A stretch of 64,000 bases of DNA, from positions 71,247,720 to 71,311,719 of the forward strand of contig OX465283.1 in assembly GCA_949987705.1 (NCBI GenBank), in the 5' to 3' direction. A model generated the notes under the pieces. That model made no database searches. It was not told the origin of the DNA and worked only from the letters and a program-made list of their open reading frames with translations. Numbering within the stretch: position 1 is the stretch's first letter; every line of letters starts with the position of its first letter. This stretch comes from Thereva unica (Eukaryota > Arthropoda > Insecta > Diptera > Therevidae). Of this stretch, positions 1 to 12,288 are shown piece by piece. A program made the translations under genes and the position numbers.

Positions 1-111
1 GGGGTGGTAGCACGTAAGTTGTTTCAATCGACCTCTTTATACAAAAATTCAAGTGTTACAAAAATATTTGTATAAAGAGGTCGATTGAAACAACTTACGT
101 GCTGCCACCCC
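1..111. repeat. Short foldback (hairpin) repeat
   Basis: Bases 1-45 and 67-111 are reverse complements with about one mismatch, starting GGGGTGGTAGCACG and ending CGTGCTGCCACCCC, around a 21-base loop. The whole unit is palindromic, as in foldback MITEs. It touches the window edge, so a target-site duplication cannot be checked. Confidence 0.8.
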
Positions 112-199
112 AGGTAGTAGAACTCTTATCCCTATTATCCCCATCCTTAGTAGTCATACTATTTAAGACTACTATTCCTTTAATACTAACAATTAACAC

Positions 200-535
200 T
201 TTACAATTACTCTCAGAATTTGTCCGTGAGTAATTTTTTGGATTGTTCTTGGCATTTGCTCTGGAACAACTAGTAACTAGTGTGCAATATTACTTTCGGA
301 ATTTGTTCGTAAGTAATTAGCACCTGTACTATTTTACATTATTCTCCGGAATAATTACTAACACATCACAATATTACTCTCGGAATTTGTTCGTGAGTAA
401 TTTTTGTATTATTCTCGGAAGTTGCCCCTGAATAAAAATACAGGGACACTATTACTTTCGGAATTTGTTCGTAAGTAAATAGAACCTGTACTAATTTTCA
501 ATATTCTCGGAAGTTGCCCGTGAATAAAAATTACT
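200..535. repeat. Array of short hairpin repeats
   Basis: At least four copies of a 29-base motif of the form ATTACTnTCGGAATTTGTTC followed by GTnAGTAAT lie at 207-235, 289-317, 373-401 and 451-479. A related shorter form, beginning ATTCTCGGAAGTTGCCC, sits at about 410 and 508. Each long copy is self-complementary at its ends (ATTACT...AGTAAT), so this is a chain of small hairpins and not a plain tandem repeat. Family not recognised. Confidence 0.7.
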
Positions 536-540
536 AATCC

Positions 541-1328
541 TTCCCAAACTTATAATCGTCGTTAAAGAGTTCTACTATAGTGCAAGCACAGGTGAGTACC
601 CACATTAAGTACTTTCATTTCTATTCTTCCCTATTGTGGTAATGTGGTGACTTTAGATTTCAACGTAGATGAGGTGGGGTTTTCTTTGTTTAGTGATCAA
701 CTTAGAAGAGGTCGATTTTCTTTCCACTCATTTATGTGATATGGATTATATTTTCTTTTCTTACATATATTTTTTTATTATGGAATTTAGCTTACAACGT
801 AGTTGAGGTTTCTACATATGTATATAAATATTGTGAAATTCTGAGTGAATTGATTACGACAATCAATTAAAATTATCTTAAAGTATTGCCTTCTAATTGT
901 TATAATATAATTGAATTAAAGTAACGTGCATTATATAATTCGTGTACCTAATAACTATCGGTAAACATTACCCATTGAATTAAAATACATTTCTATTGTT
1001 TCTATTGTACATTCTTTGACTTGCATATTTTAGTATGTTCTTTTCTATATGAATTGTTTTTTATTAACTTCTTGAATTGCCTTTGAATAAATGAATTTGT
1101 TACCTAGTGAAGCATATGTTTTTTTTTTCATTTGAAATTGTGCATTTAAATTGGGAGCTGAGCTTCGGAAATTATATTTCATTAAAAAACACATACTGCA
1201 ATAATAATGTTTTTAAAAGTGTCCTTTTTGTTATTATACAGCTTAAAGTGTTTCCTTTATTTTTTACCGAAACGATTTCTTTTACTAATAGTATGATCAC
1301 CACCAACTTACCAAACTGGTTACTTTAT
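541..1328. other. AT-rich stretch without a recognisable gene
   Basis: Very AT-rich DNA with short open frames and no recognisable protein motif. The 74-codon frame at 1107-1331 starts at a non-ATG codon and looks like chance. Confidence 0.5.
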
Positions 1329-1330
1329 TA

Positions 1331-1503
1331 GAGGTCTCACCAAAAAATACAAGGAATTCTGAAAATCGATGTTTCGATGCAGAGTGAAATTATCAGTCCA
1401 CACAAGCAAGCAAAGTCACACTGTTTATTTGGAAACACAAATTATCGGCACAGTTTTATTCTCAACATGCGGGGTCTTTTCCCTTATTAATTGGTGAGAC
1501 CTC
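1331..1503. mobile_element. MITE with 13-bp terminal inverted repeats and TA target duplication
   Basis: GAGGTCTCACCAA at 1331-1343 is perfectly inverted as TTGGTGAGACCTC at 1491-1503. TA lies directly outside both ends (1329-1330, 1504-1505). At 173 bp with no coding capacity this is a non-autonomous DNA transposon. The TA duplication suggests Tc1/mariner-type mobilisation, which is inference. Confidence 0.75.
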
Positions 1504-1505
1504 TA

Positions 1506-2379
1506 CAAATTGCACTGGGAAGAAGAGTTGCCGGCCGAGTTTACCCCATAACTATATTATTTACAATGCCACCTTCGAGTAAACAACTTCAGGGTAGGCT
1601 TTTGCATCCTGACTTTCACCTTGTTTGTCACATAAGGGTATTTCATACCCGCTTCTAACAATAGAAATCACAAAGTGACAACCTCTGTGCCCGTGAAGCA
1701 TATGAGCCTTACTGCCGCTCCTTTAAACACGTGGTACGGGTGATATGGAGCAATCGTTAAAGCAACAACCTACCTGTCTTATGATTCACTAGATTTTTCG
1801 TCAAACTAGGGAAACCAAAGGATACTAGATTGCGATGCCACAATAAGGTAGGGGCAATAGCAAAACCAACATTGGTCAATTCTAGACGAATCGAAGTCAT
1901 AGATGATATTTTCTGTAGTAAAATACCTACCCAACACTTTGTTATAGGTACACTTAGGGCCGTAAACATTAACCAGGACTTTCGCCAGCGCCGGCCCTAG
2001 GGTATAGCCAATGGAGCGGTCGCTCTAGACGCCGGGTGGCAAAGAGCAAATTCGAGGAAAAAAATTAAATTTTGATGGCGCCTATTGATGATCGCGTGTC
2101 GGGGCGTGTAGGCGCTGGAGCATACTTGCGTGGTTTGTAGCCAGCCAAGTATATGTACTCATCAATATGACTCCAACACGCCACAAGCAGGGTGTGCTGA
2201 CTCCAAGACCGATCACACGTGTAAGCAATCGTGCTGAAGTGATGAATGGTATTGTGTGAGTGTAATATTAATGATGGGCTCCGGACAGCAAGTGACCTTC
2301 GGTTTAAATTAGCCCTCCTATGGTAATGCGGAGCTCTGGAATGAGCGACCGTTCTTTCTCGCGCAACTCATGGGATTAA
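1506..2379. other. Gene-free stretch with a possible hAT end
   Basis: No convincing coding region. The segment CAGCGCCGGCCCTAGGG at about 1985 resembles hAT-type termini that begin CAG and contain GGCCC, but no matching right end was found. GC is higher here than in the neighbouring DNA. Confidence 0.35.
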
Positions 2380-3804
2380 TCCTTACTAATATTATAAATG
2401 CGAAAGTAACTCTGTCTGTCTGTCTGTCTGTCTGTCTGTTACGCTTTCACGCCTAAACCCCTGGACCGATTTCGATGAAATTTGCTACAGACATAGTTTA
2501 GACCTTGGAGGCGGACATAGGCTACTTTTTATGGAGAAAAAAAAGGGTTGAAGGGGGTGAAATGGGGTTCAATAAGTTGTAAGGGGATTTTTTTTCTTTA
2601 CTTTTTTTCCTATTGTATAAAAAGTAACTGACTGACAGACAACACACAACCTAAACCGCTGGAGCTATAGGGCTGAAATTTTGACAGTGCATCCCTATAA
2701 TGACGTGGACATCCACTAAAAAGCGATTTTTTAAAATTCATCCCCTAAGGGGGTGAAATGGTGTTTCTCCAAACCGCTAAAGCATTTTGACAGTGCATCC
2801 CTATAATGACGTGGACATCCACTAAAAAGCGATTTTTCGAAATTCATCCCCTAAGGGGGTGAAATGGGGTTTATCCAAACCGCTAAAGCTATAGGGCTGA
2901 AATTTTGACAGTGCATCCCTATAATGGCGTGGACATCCACTATAGAGCAATTTTTCGAAATTCATCCCCTAGGGGGGTGAAATGCTGGAGCTATAGGGCT
3001 GAAATTTTGACAGTGCATCCCTATAATGGTGTGAACATCCACTAAAAAGCGATTTTTCGAAATTCATTCCCTAAGGGGGTGAAATGGGGTTAACCCACAC
3101 CGCTGGAGCTGAAGGGCTTTAATTTTGACCGTACATCCCTATAATGACGTGGACATCCACTTAAGAGCGATTTTTTGAAATTTATCCCCTAAGGGGGTTA
3201 AATGGGGTTAACCTAAACCGCTGGAGCTAATCGGCTGAAATTTTGACAGTGCATCTCTATAATGACGTGGACATTCACTTAGAAGCGATTTTTCGAAATT
3301 CATCCCCTAACGGGGGGAAATGGGTTTTCCAAACTACTGGAGCTATAGGGCTGAAATTTCGACAGTGCATCCCTATAAAGACGTGGACATCCACTAAGAG
3401 GCGATTACTCGAAATTCATCCCCTAAGGGGGTGAAATGGGGTGAACCCAAACCTTTGAAGCTGAAGGGCTGAAATTTTGACAGTGCATCCCTATAATCAC
3501 GTAGAAATGAATGACTCGAAATTCACTTTATTTAATATTCATTTGTGATTGCTTCATAATTTCTTGCACCCACGTAAATGGGCGAACAAACTTAACGAAC
3601 GTTCGTCAAACCCTAAAATGTCACTTCTCTTGATGACATTACATGCCACTCTCTGCTTCAAAACTTGCAGATTTGTTGAGTAGAGGCGATAAACGCAGCA
3701 ATTTGTTTACCATATTTATTAATTTTTTTTTTTTAAGGAAATCATTGCACATAATAAACAGTTTTTATTTAAAGGCGTTGCAAGGCACGCGGGTTTAATG
3801 CTAG
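2380..3804 (+). mobile_element. Non-autonomous Helitron
   Basis: The left end TCCTTACTAATATTATAAAT at 2380 has the TC start and the ACTAATATTATAAA signature common in insect Helitrons. The right end at 3801-3804 is CTAG, preceded by GGCGTTGCAAGGCACGCGGG, a degraded 3' hairpin. The base before is A and the base after is T, the expected Helitron insertion point. A second copy of the same 3' terminus occurs at 40944. The interior holds a GTCT microsatellite (about 2411-2438) and a 118-bp tandem array, with no Rep/helicase coding. Length is 1425 bp. Confidence 0.75.
2640..3530 (+). repeat. 118-bp tandem array inside the Helitron
   Basis: Eight units, recognised by CAGTGCATCCCTATAA-like anchors at about 2685, 2791, 2909, 3011, 3129, 3247, 3363 and 3481, at spacings of 102-118 bases. 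Each unit carries ATCCCCTAAGGGGGTGAAAT, which contains the short palindrome CCCCTAAGGGG. Units differ by scattered substitutions and small deletions. Confidence 0.85.
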
Positions 3805-4844
3805 TATATTATATATATATACCTTCAAAAAACCTTAGCACCTCTCAAAGCTCCAAACACTTCCTGGGCTTTCATAGCCCCGAACAGGACGACCTGCAAG
3901 GCCAGTTGAATATTTCTGAACCCATGGAACAGGGTGCCGAATGTGGCTCCAGTGAAGGGAAATTTTCGGGATACCTCTTCAAGGAAGGCAGGCTGAGTCC
4001 ACTAATCGAGGTGGAGTACGCTTAGATCTCTCCTTCATTGGAAGAAGATCTCCTTAAAGGCCCACTTGCGGAAGTACGAGCACATTTTACTCCATCGGGG
4101 AGGCGTCCCAAAAAGCTACCGCTTTTAGACGACCGCGATTTTTGGAAGCTGGGTACTCCTCCCATGTAGAAGCTGCTGGGCTCTGCATGGCCCTCGAGGA
4201 AGAGAAGAATGCCGATTTACTTAATAAGATGATAGTTAGATCCTCTGGATCTCCTTCAGATCACTATAACTCAGCGAAAAGGTGAAGGCTCCGGCCATAC
4301 GGTTTAAAAATCCGAGTGAAAACCCTTCAGAAAAGAAGTCAGAACAAAAGGCAGAAAGTGTAAGAATGGACGTCCTTGCGATGTGTATAGCCGGAGAACA
4401 GAACAGCTAATTGCCGTGCAAGGGAGTTTTCTGGAGGAGATTGCCGAGTTGGAGTAGGGGTCAAAGCAGCCTAGATTCATTGGGGTTGCTGCGCGCCCTT
4501 GTGATGGACTGGCTTAAGTCCTGGAAGGAGCAAGCCTTGTTACTGTAGGCGAGTGAAAGCTGCCGCGAAGCTATGTTGTGGTCCGGTGCTTCCCTGCGAA
4601 TACATTTTGCTAAAACGTTAGAGATCCAAAAACGATCTTAAAGGTGTAGGAGTAGAGAGTTCTCTGTGGACCAAAGGTCTACTAACGAGCAGAGGCGGAC
4701 GGTGGCCATATTGGTGGCAAGTTTGGTTGAGCACAGCTTAGGATCAGGAAAATCCCATGTCCAAAACTGCGCCCAGCCAAACTTGCATTGTCCCCTCATC
4801 GACCGTCAGCACCTGACGAGCAGCCACGATCAGTTCCGCTTCCA
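3805..4844. other. Unresolved, possibly degraded coding sequence
   Basis: Balanced base composition and several medium open frames (for example 3798-4025) suggest old coding sequence, but frames break often and no motif was recognised on either strand. It could be a decayed retroelement gag region; nothing specific supports that. Confidence 0.3.
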
Positions 4845-7800
4845 CGGACTTGCAATTACAGGATTTATCCATTTTAGAGTCCCCTTATCAACAATTGAAT
4901 ATTGAGCTCGTAAATATATACTGCAAACAATGGAAGGTGAAAAACAATTTCTTTATATTTGTTCTTCTGGTGGAAACTAAAAAAAATAAGTTTTCAAATT
5001 TTTGGACTTCCATTTTATTAGTTATAAATTTTCAAAAAGTCGAAAATCTTAAAATTTTAACAAATTTTGAAATCTTTAAATTGATCTAGTTCAAAAACTA
5101 TTTGACATAGAAAGCTGAAAGTAGCACCAATTTCTTCTGCTTCAATAAGGCTTTAATACGTGATATACAATATAGTATTATTAGTAAGAATAAAACTATA
5201 GTATTATTAGTAAGAACGAAACTTTTGTTTTTGGAATATCTCAAAATAATATTTCTCCAAATTTTTGAAAAAATTATATTTTGTACATACAATCTTAACG
5301 TACATATAATGCCAAAATTTAGGATAGGACGACATTGGGATCATATAGAAATAAATGTTTTTAGGTACTCAATGAACGCAATATAAAAAAACATTTGCCA
5401 AAAACATAGCCATTTACTAATTTGGGTATGGCGAATGGAAATAAATGGAAATAAAGTCAACCCTCTAACTTGATCGAAAACTACCCCCAGGACAACTCTT
5501 ATTACTAAATTTTAGGGTTTCACACTTGCACTCCAAAAAAAATTTGTTTATGGGCTATTTATAAACTATGAGTATGATCTATGATTATGATCTTTCTTTT
5601 TTAATTTCAGAACAGGTAATATTCGCTTTAGGCTAAATTTGCATAAGTCGGTGTACGTAGAAGCAATTCGAAGTACAACTTGGGCGATTTTGCCTTTGTG
5701 GTACGGTGCATTAACTTGGTGAAGGGGCACTTGTTTTTCTTTGCTGTTTTCTTCGCGATTTCGTCGTTAGTTATGTAATATTCACTATGGATCCCCTTTC
5801 CTTTTCAAAATAGTCGAAGCACTTCCCAAAATAAGCGTCTGTCCCAGCCGAATTTTTCATGTTTTGTCACTTTGGACGGCTTTCCTGGCAGATGTCTACT
5901 TAGTTGATGGCCAATTCAACGGTTGGCTTCCCCGTCAAATCTGAACCCCACCCTATCTCTTCGGGGGTCCCCCAAGGATCGATTTTATTACCGGCCCTAT
6001 TTCTTATCTTTATAAATAACCTACTTTCGATCCCCTCCAACCCACTTCTCAGCTTTGCTGACGACGGTGCCCTACGTTACTCTTACAGCTACGATAGAAG
6101 ACAGACTCATGCCAGATCTGTCTTGATGATCGTGAATTAATGTTCAATTCTATTAATAACGACATTAATCTCATTCTAGAGTGGGGAAAAAAGAATCGTG
6201 TCGAATTCAACTCCACCAAAACTAAGTACTGTCTTATTTCGAAACAAAAAGCTCAACACTTCACCATCCTTAACAGTGGATGACGTTAAACTAATGGCCG
6301 ACCCATCCCTACACATCTTAGGCGTGACATTAGCCAAAGACTTGCGATAGAATGACCACATATTCCAATTCGCCAAACAAGGATCCCAGTGCTTGGGATT
6401 TCTTAAGAGGTGCAAGTTCCTCCTCCAGCCATCGGCTCGTGCTGTTATTTATAAATCCTACATTCGGCCTCTTCTCGAATACAACTCCCTCGTTTGGGGC
6501 GGCGATTCGATACCCACCTTGGTATGGTTAGATAAAGAGCAAAAAAGCGCACTTAAATTAATTGATGACCACACCGCCTGCTCCACCATCGACCCCTTGA
6601 GCCAATGTAGGAATGTAGCAGCACTGACAAAATTTTATCGCTACTATTATAGCGACTGCTCCTCCGAAATAAACGCTCTCCTGCCTCCACGGCAATCTTA
6701 TAACCACAACACTGGATTAGCCCACTCGTCTCATTCCTTCTACCTTCAACTCCCCCTTTCACGCACTCAACAAGATATGAATTCGTTTGTAAATAGAACA
6801 ACTCGACTGTGGAATAATCTCTCGCAGCCAGTATTTCCGAGATCATACAACATCCAAGAGTTCAAACGCAGGGTTCATCGTCCTCTTCTCCAACACCCCT
6901 TCGAACCCTCATAACCCTTAACCTATTCCCCCCCCCCCGTACTAAGCTTGTGCTAGACATTGCACCATGACGATAAACGACATGACGCACTGGTAGTACA
7001 AAGGGTGATTCCTGAGCTTAGCACTGCCATATAAAAACAATTCTATGGATATGACAGTAGTGGGGCCATCTATATGATGAACTTATTAAGTGTTGTAATA
7101 GATACACAAATATGTCTTAATTTTCTTCTTCGTTACTTATTCTAACATCTCATCTTCTATAGATTATATAAGTTTGATAATATCTGTTCGGATAACTCAA
7201 TGTAGCTGTCAGAAGAAGTGCAATGTATAAATTTAAAACCGTTTTGCTTTTACTGGAAACCCCGAATTTCGAATTACAAAATTTTCTTGTAAAAACCGGT
7301 TTTTAAAAACTGACAAACCCTCACATACACCTATTAGATTAAAAATAAATTTTGGAAACGATACCTCTGCTCTCGGGCATCGGAAATCACCCGCACCATT
7401 AGCGGTGAGAGTTAAATTATTTAATTGAAGTTTAGGTATAAAATTAAATAATTTAGTTTTCATCCCCTAGAGGTGGGGTGGCTTCTACCTGAGGGATAGG
7501 CATGTTTTAGAAACCATGTCTTATATGAAATATACATATGTTCTTGTTCATTAAAAATTGGCAGTGAAACCTTTACTTTGGACATAAGAAAATAATTTAA
7601 CTTCAGCAGTGGCTGTAGGGGTGGGATCCGCGGGTCTGACAGGGTTGACTTTGGGCCACAAATAGAGCAAGTGTGAAACCCTAAAATTTAGTAATAAGGG
7701 TTGTCTTGGGGATAGTTTTCGATCAAGTTATTATTCCAAAAGATAGTCCAAAAACAAAAGTTTCGTTCTTACTAATAATACTATAGTTTTATTCTTACTA

Positions 7801-8139
7801 ATAATACTATATTGTATATCACGTATTAAAGCCTTATTGAAGCAGAAGAAATTGGTGCTACTTTCAGCTTTCTATGTCAAATAGTTTTTGAACTAGATCA
7901 ATTTAAAGATTTCAAAATTTGTTAAAATTTTAAGATTTTCGACTTTTTGAAAATTTATAACTAATAAAATGGAAATCCAAAAATTTGAAAACTTATTTTT
8001 TTTAGTTTCCACCAGAAGAACAAATATAAAGAAATTGTTTTTCACCTTCCATTGTTTGCAGTATATATTTACGAGCTCAATATTCAATTGTTGATAAAAG
8101 GGGACTCTAAAATGGATAAATCCTGTAATTGCAAGTCCG
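4845..8139. mobile_element. Long-terminal-inverted-repeat unit (about 3.3 kb)
   Basis: The sequence from 4845 (CGGACTTGCAATTACAGGA) to about 5240 is repeated almost perfectly in reverse complement from 8139 down to about 7747. A further inner block, about 5455-5533, matches about 7660-7740 inverted. The left arm has an extra 215 bases (about 5241-5455) absent from the right arm. The arms code for nothing recognisable. The interior holds a broken non-LTR reverse transcriptase. This is either a foldback-type DNA transposon that received a retroposon, or an inverted duplication around one. Confidence 0.65.
5904..7030 (+). pseudogene. Non-LTR retrotransposon pol fragment (reverse transcriptase, 3' part)
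   Basis: Reading 5904-6140 gives an RT core with SGVPQGSILLPALF and the catalytic FADD box. A frame-broken stretch follows, then an open frame at 6393-6914 giving the C-terminal region (LGFLKRCKFLLQP, IYKSYIRPLLEYNS, TTRLWNNL). The 3' end continues to about 7030 with CGACATGACG...AGTACAAAGGGTGA, shared with the copies at about 13050 and 38700. It is 5'-truncated and has internal frameshifts, so inactive. It lies inside the long-TIR unit. The family is the same as the insert at 12289-13136; clade Jockey/CR1-like, not finer. Confidence 0.75.
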
Positions 8140-9102
8140 AGAATGAATTCCTTCTGTCATACGTTTTTCCTGAAAATTGACTGGACATGAAGCCTATAAA
8201 GGTATTGAACCTATTTTTAATTTATTTTTACCAAAACAATTACGATCGAATTGTTTTGAGCAGATTGTGGGCGGGGAGTTAACTTTACAAGCATTTATAA
8301 AAAGCACTTGTCCCAGATTTTGAATAAAATAAAACAAAGAATAATTACCTAAATTCGATTCTAAAATCAATCGAGTTAGCCAATACCGAAATACCAGAAA
8401 ATAAAAAAAAGTAACCAAAACCTCAACTAATCACCTATTTTAAAAATATCGCAAACCCTCTCACCAAGAATTTGAAATCAAGTGAAATTGATAGTGGATC
8501 TCAGACAGTCATTAAAAAAATACACGGAATGTTCTAAGAAATAGTTAAAATACAAAGCATCAGGGAAATCCTTCAATGTAGAGCTAGAGGCAAACGTTTG
8601 AAAGATGAGAAAGAAAGAAAGATGTTGCGAGAAACATTCTGTTGTCAGTTCCTTTCCTTGCCCCCCTAAAATTCTAGCTTCCTTATCCACAAACTCACCG
8701 CATCTCTTGTGCTGCGGACCATGACCACGTTCGCCTCCTTGTGTAGCTAGACACTCGAATATGTTGCATGTTGCTAAGGGGGAGGCAATCTCAGAGGCCT
8801 GCCGAGGCAAAAAGCGTTCGGCTTTTTTGTTCTAGCTGTCGCATCTTTATACGGAGTATTATGTTATCTCTGCCAATACCCTACGGAACCACACAACTTA
8901 TACATTGAACGACACAAATGTTTCCGATCATATTAGCCTATCCTCTCTCATAGGATAGTTACCAGTGGCCACCGCTAGCAGGTTATGATCGCACTTCCAT
9001 CAGTCCGAAATAGTTGCGGCACGTGCATGTTATGCTACATGTTATTCTCCCTATTCCGCTGATGACTGACCTCAACGGACTCTAAAACCACTGCTTAAAT
9101 CC
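8140..9102. other. Gene-free stretch
   Basis: No recognisable coding motif. The minus-strand 110-codon frame at 8478-8810 has no recognised domain, and its N-terminal half lies in GC-rich DNA while the rest is AT-rich. Confidence 0.4.
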
Positions 9103-9105
9103 TTA

Positions 9106-9235
9106 GGCTGGTCGTCCACTGGAAGCGTATTCGAGCGGCTTCGCGCTACGGCCATACATATGAGCGGCTACAAGCGGCTCATTTGTATGGCCGAAGCGCG
9201 AAGCCGCTCGAATAGCTTCCAGTGGACGACCAGCC
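9106..9235. mobile_element. Palindromic MITE (Harbinger-like)
   Basis: Almost the whole 130 bp is one hairpin. GGCTGGTCGTCCACTGGAAG at the left is mirrored exactly at the right, and complementarity continues nearly to the centre. TTA lies directly outside both ends (9103-9105, 9236-9238), matching the 3-bp TWA target preference of PIF/Harbinger elements. Confidence 0.75.
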
Positions 9236-9239
9236 TTAG

Positions 9240-9560
9240 GGGGCAGCCCAGACCGAAAAGGCTCGCACAGGGGGGACGGCACAATCCCTTAAGGAAATGA
9301 AGATTGGTTCCAATATGAAGCTTGTCCAGATAAAACACCATGACGCCACACCTGCCTCGGCGGACCTCGAAAAAAAGTTTTTCTAGAACAACCCGAAATA
9401 CAATTTATGTGAAAGCGTCGACCAAAGGGCGTCGAAAGACTTTCGCCATCATAAAGCAAGCATATACGAGTTCGCCGAGTGCATCACATAGTCATGAGTA
9501 CATCAAACGAAAACAATAATCCCGTAAATCTACGATCATGAAGTGAAATTTCCTCCAATG
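9240..9560 (+). other. Unrecognised stretch with relaxed open frames
   Basis: Higher GC with a plus-strand reading that stays open for tens of codons between stops. No family recognised. The Harbinger-like scrap follows immediately. Confidence 0.25.
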
Positions 9561-9599
9561 CGCTTCTAGCTTCGCTGGTGGCGTTACGCTGCGTTAGTC

Positions 9600-9849
9600 T
9601 TATGCTGGGTACACACCGGCCCAACGAAGGCCAACAACGACATTCGACGTTGGCTACCGAACGTTCGTTCGCGTTCGGAGATACGTCCATAATGGATGAC
9701 AACGAAGAAACTATTATATCTAGTTTCATATACCTTAATGAAACATTAAGGAATAAGAAACGAAAGCGCAGGTGGTGGACCGCAACATTTTTTAAAAATA
9801 GAAAACATTATGGTAGTTTTCACTTTACTTCACAAGGTGCTTCAATTTA
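9600..9849 (+). pseudogene. PIF/Harbinger transposase N-terminal scrap (putative)
   Basis: The sequence GCTGGGTACACACCGG at about 9604 looks like a Harbinger-type terminus. An ATG at 9692 then opens a 52-codon frame rich in basic residues (KKRKRRWWTATFFKNRKHYG), the pattern seen near the N-terminus of Harbinger-type transposases (RRRWW...R..YG.FH). It ends at 9849 with no catalytic domain and no right terminus found, so it is a fragment at best. Confidence 0.4.
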
Positions 9850-10270
9850 ATTTTCTTAAAACGCCACTAAAAATATCTTGCACCAAAATCCATACACGCC
9901 AAGAAACAATCATTATTACATCATCCTATTTTACTAGCGGCTTCAGCATTTTTCCTCGATAATGAACAAAGGGAGAAGTGTGCATGTTCCTTATGCATGA
10001 CACTTTGCAATACCATTCCTTCCAATAGCCATCGATTCACATTGCTTCCAATATCTACAAAGATATACTGCATTCCAATTTCATGAATTAGTAAGTAGAA
10101 GGTAGAATACCCAACCTGAACGTTTTACTAATGCAGCAGTTAAAGAAAGCTCCAGTAAATCTCTTTTGCGTAAAGCCTCACTGTCTGTTGTGTAGATTTT
10201 ACAAATACCACAAGACGCTTGAAATGTTTTAAGACTTCACAGCGATTCCCTTTTTTTATTTCATTAAACT
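9850..10270. other. AT-rich gap without recognisable features
   Basis: No coding motif or repeat structure was seen between the Harbinger scrap and the CR1-like pol fragment. Confidence 0.4.
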
Positions 10271-12040
10271 TTGGTAGAATCTCCAGGAGCACAATTTACC
10301 ATGCGGAATTATGTAATTACAAAACCTGACCTCCCACCTAAACAGCTATGGAAGAATATACGAAAACTTGGAATACATACTGGGCCTATAAATGCTAGTG
10401 ACCTTAACCTTGACATTGAACTTTTGAACCAATCATTTCTCCAACCTTTAATGCCTACTAGCGTTAATTTTGATCAGAGAGCTGCACCCTCGTTTGATGG
10501 CTTCAGCTTTAGATGTGTGGATACGGCCGAAGTGCTTGCATCTTTCACCTCTGTTCATTCTAATGCCACTGGTGCTGATGGTATTGAACCTCAATTTTTC
10601 AAGCTCATAATCCCATATGTGATCGATACAGTTACTCACATTATTCAATTGCTGCTTGACATACTCTGCATTTCCTGATGTATGGAAGAAAGCTTTTATT
10701 ACGCCAATGCCTAAAAAATCCGCTCCTTCCGACATCTCTGACTTCAGGCCAATTAGTATCCTATCCTACCTGTCCAAGGTCCTTGAGAGGATTATGAATG
10801 ATCAGATTCAATCGTTTCTTGAAGGACGTAACCTAATGTGTGAGTACCAGTCTGGCTTTCGGCGGTTTCGTAGTTGTGAGACAGCACTGCTGAAGGTCAC
10901 CTCACCACTGATGTTCGAGCGAAGTTGGATGATAATGAGACTGCTGTATTGGTTCTACTTGATTTCTCAAAAGCCTATGACACCGTTAATCATAGTCTCT
11001 TGCTGCATAAACTTGCTACTCTCTTCAATTTTTCGTCTTCTGCTATCTCTCTCCTCTCCTCATTCCTCTCCAACAGGTCACAGTGCATCAAGTTCAATGA
11101 TAAGTACTCATCTTTTCTTCCTGTGCCATCAGGAGTACCGCAGGGCTCTGTTCTCGGACCTTTGCTCTACACTTTATTCACTAATGATATGTCGACCGTC
11201 ATCCGGAACTGCTGTTTTCACTTCTTTGCTGATGATACGCAAGTATATACCTCATCTTCATCTGATAAACTGGCCGAATGCAAATTGAAAGGGTGAATGG
11301 TGACCTGCGTAATATTTCAAGCTGGGCGTCTAAAAATTATCTTCGACTCAATCCTAATAAATCCGTGGCCTTATTTATTAGCCGTCGCTCAGTTAACACC
11401 CATGATCTAAGTCCTATCATGATTGATAATACTCCACTATGTATTGTGAATAAGGCTACGAATTTGGGTATCGTGGTGAACTCGAGATTGACTTGTTGCG
11501 ACCACGTCTCGCTGATTCTTAGTAAAATTTATAGTTGCCTTCGTAGGTTATGGTTATTTGGTAAACTCCTACCTCAGCAGTCACGCATAAAACTGGTAAA
11601 GAGCCTCATCATGCCACATTTTCTATATGGCACCTCGAGCTATATTGCCTTGGATGCCGTTTGCAGGCGTCGTCTGAATGTAGCTTTTAATGACTGCATT
11701 AGATTCTCTTTTGGCTTACGACGAAATGCCCATGTTTCCACCTATCGCAAATTTCTCATCCCCTGCGAGTTCTTGTCCTACCTTGACATGCACGCAATAT
11801 GTCTACTTTATAAGGTTCATTTTACGAGTAACCCCAAGTATTTGGCTAGTTTTATAGTACCGTTACAGTCACGCCGCCTGTTCAGCTTTCGTATACCATC
11901 ATACAAGAGCAGAATTGGTTGTCGATCCTACTTCTTGCACACAATTAGACTATGGAATAACTTGCCTCCCTCTGTGAGGGGAGCCACTACAGCGGCGGTC
12001 TTCAGGAGGGAACTTATTAAGCACTGGTCCGGGAGTTAAT
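10271..12040 (+). pseudogene. CR1/L2-like non-LTR retrotransposon ORF2 (RT and C-terminal part), frameshifted
   Basis: Successive frames give one continuous RT protein: pre-RT linker (10271-10678), fingers with DFRPISILSYLSKVLERI (10656-about 10915), palm with LLDFSKAYDTVNH, SGVPQGSVLGPLLY and the catalytic FADD (10925-11290), then thumb and C-terminal domain to the stop (11278-12039), ending ...TIRLWNNLPPSVR. Three frameshifts, near 10675, 10915 and 11280, break it. No endonuclease is present upstream, so it is 5'-truncated. No poly(A) tail was seen. Motif style fits the CR1/L2/Kiri group better than Jockey; the exact clade is uncertain. Confidence 0.8.
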
Positions 12041-12288
12041 TTTTAATTGTTTTGAATTCCAAATACGCCTTTTTGTGAATGGTCAAAGTCATATTTTATT
12101 TAGTTGGGTAAGCTTTTCAATAGTTTTCATTTTTTTTTCTTTAAGCGACGAGATACCCCAACGAAATCTCAATTTACCAACGTCTTCAATAAACTTGGTC
12201 CAAGATTCATTATTGGCGGAGACTACAATATAAAGCATACGGCATGGGGTTCCAGATTTCACCCGGAAAAGGAAATGAACTTCTAAGA

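Noticed and set aside
8478..8810. 110-codon minus-strand ORF as a host gene
   Set aside because: No recognised domain; composition changes abruptly midway and there is no supporting splice or promoter context.
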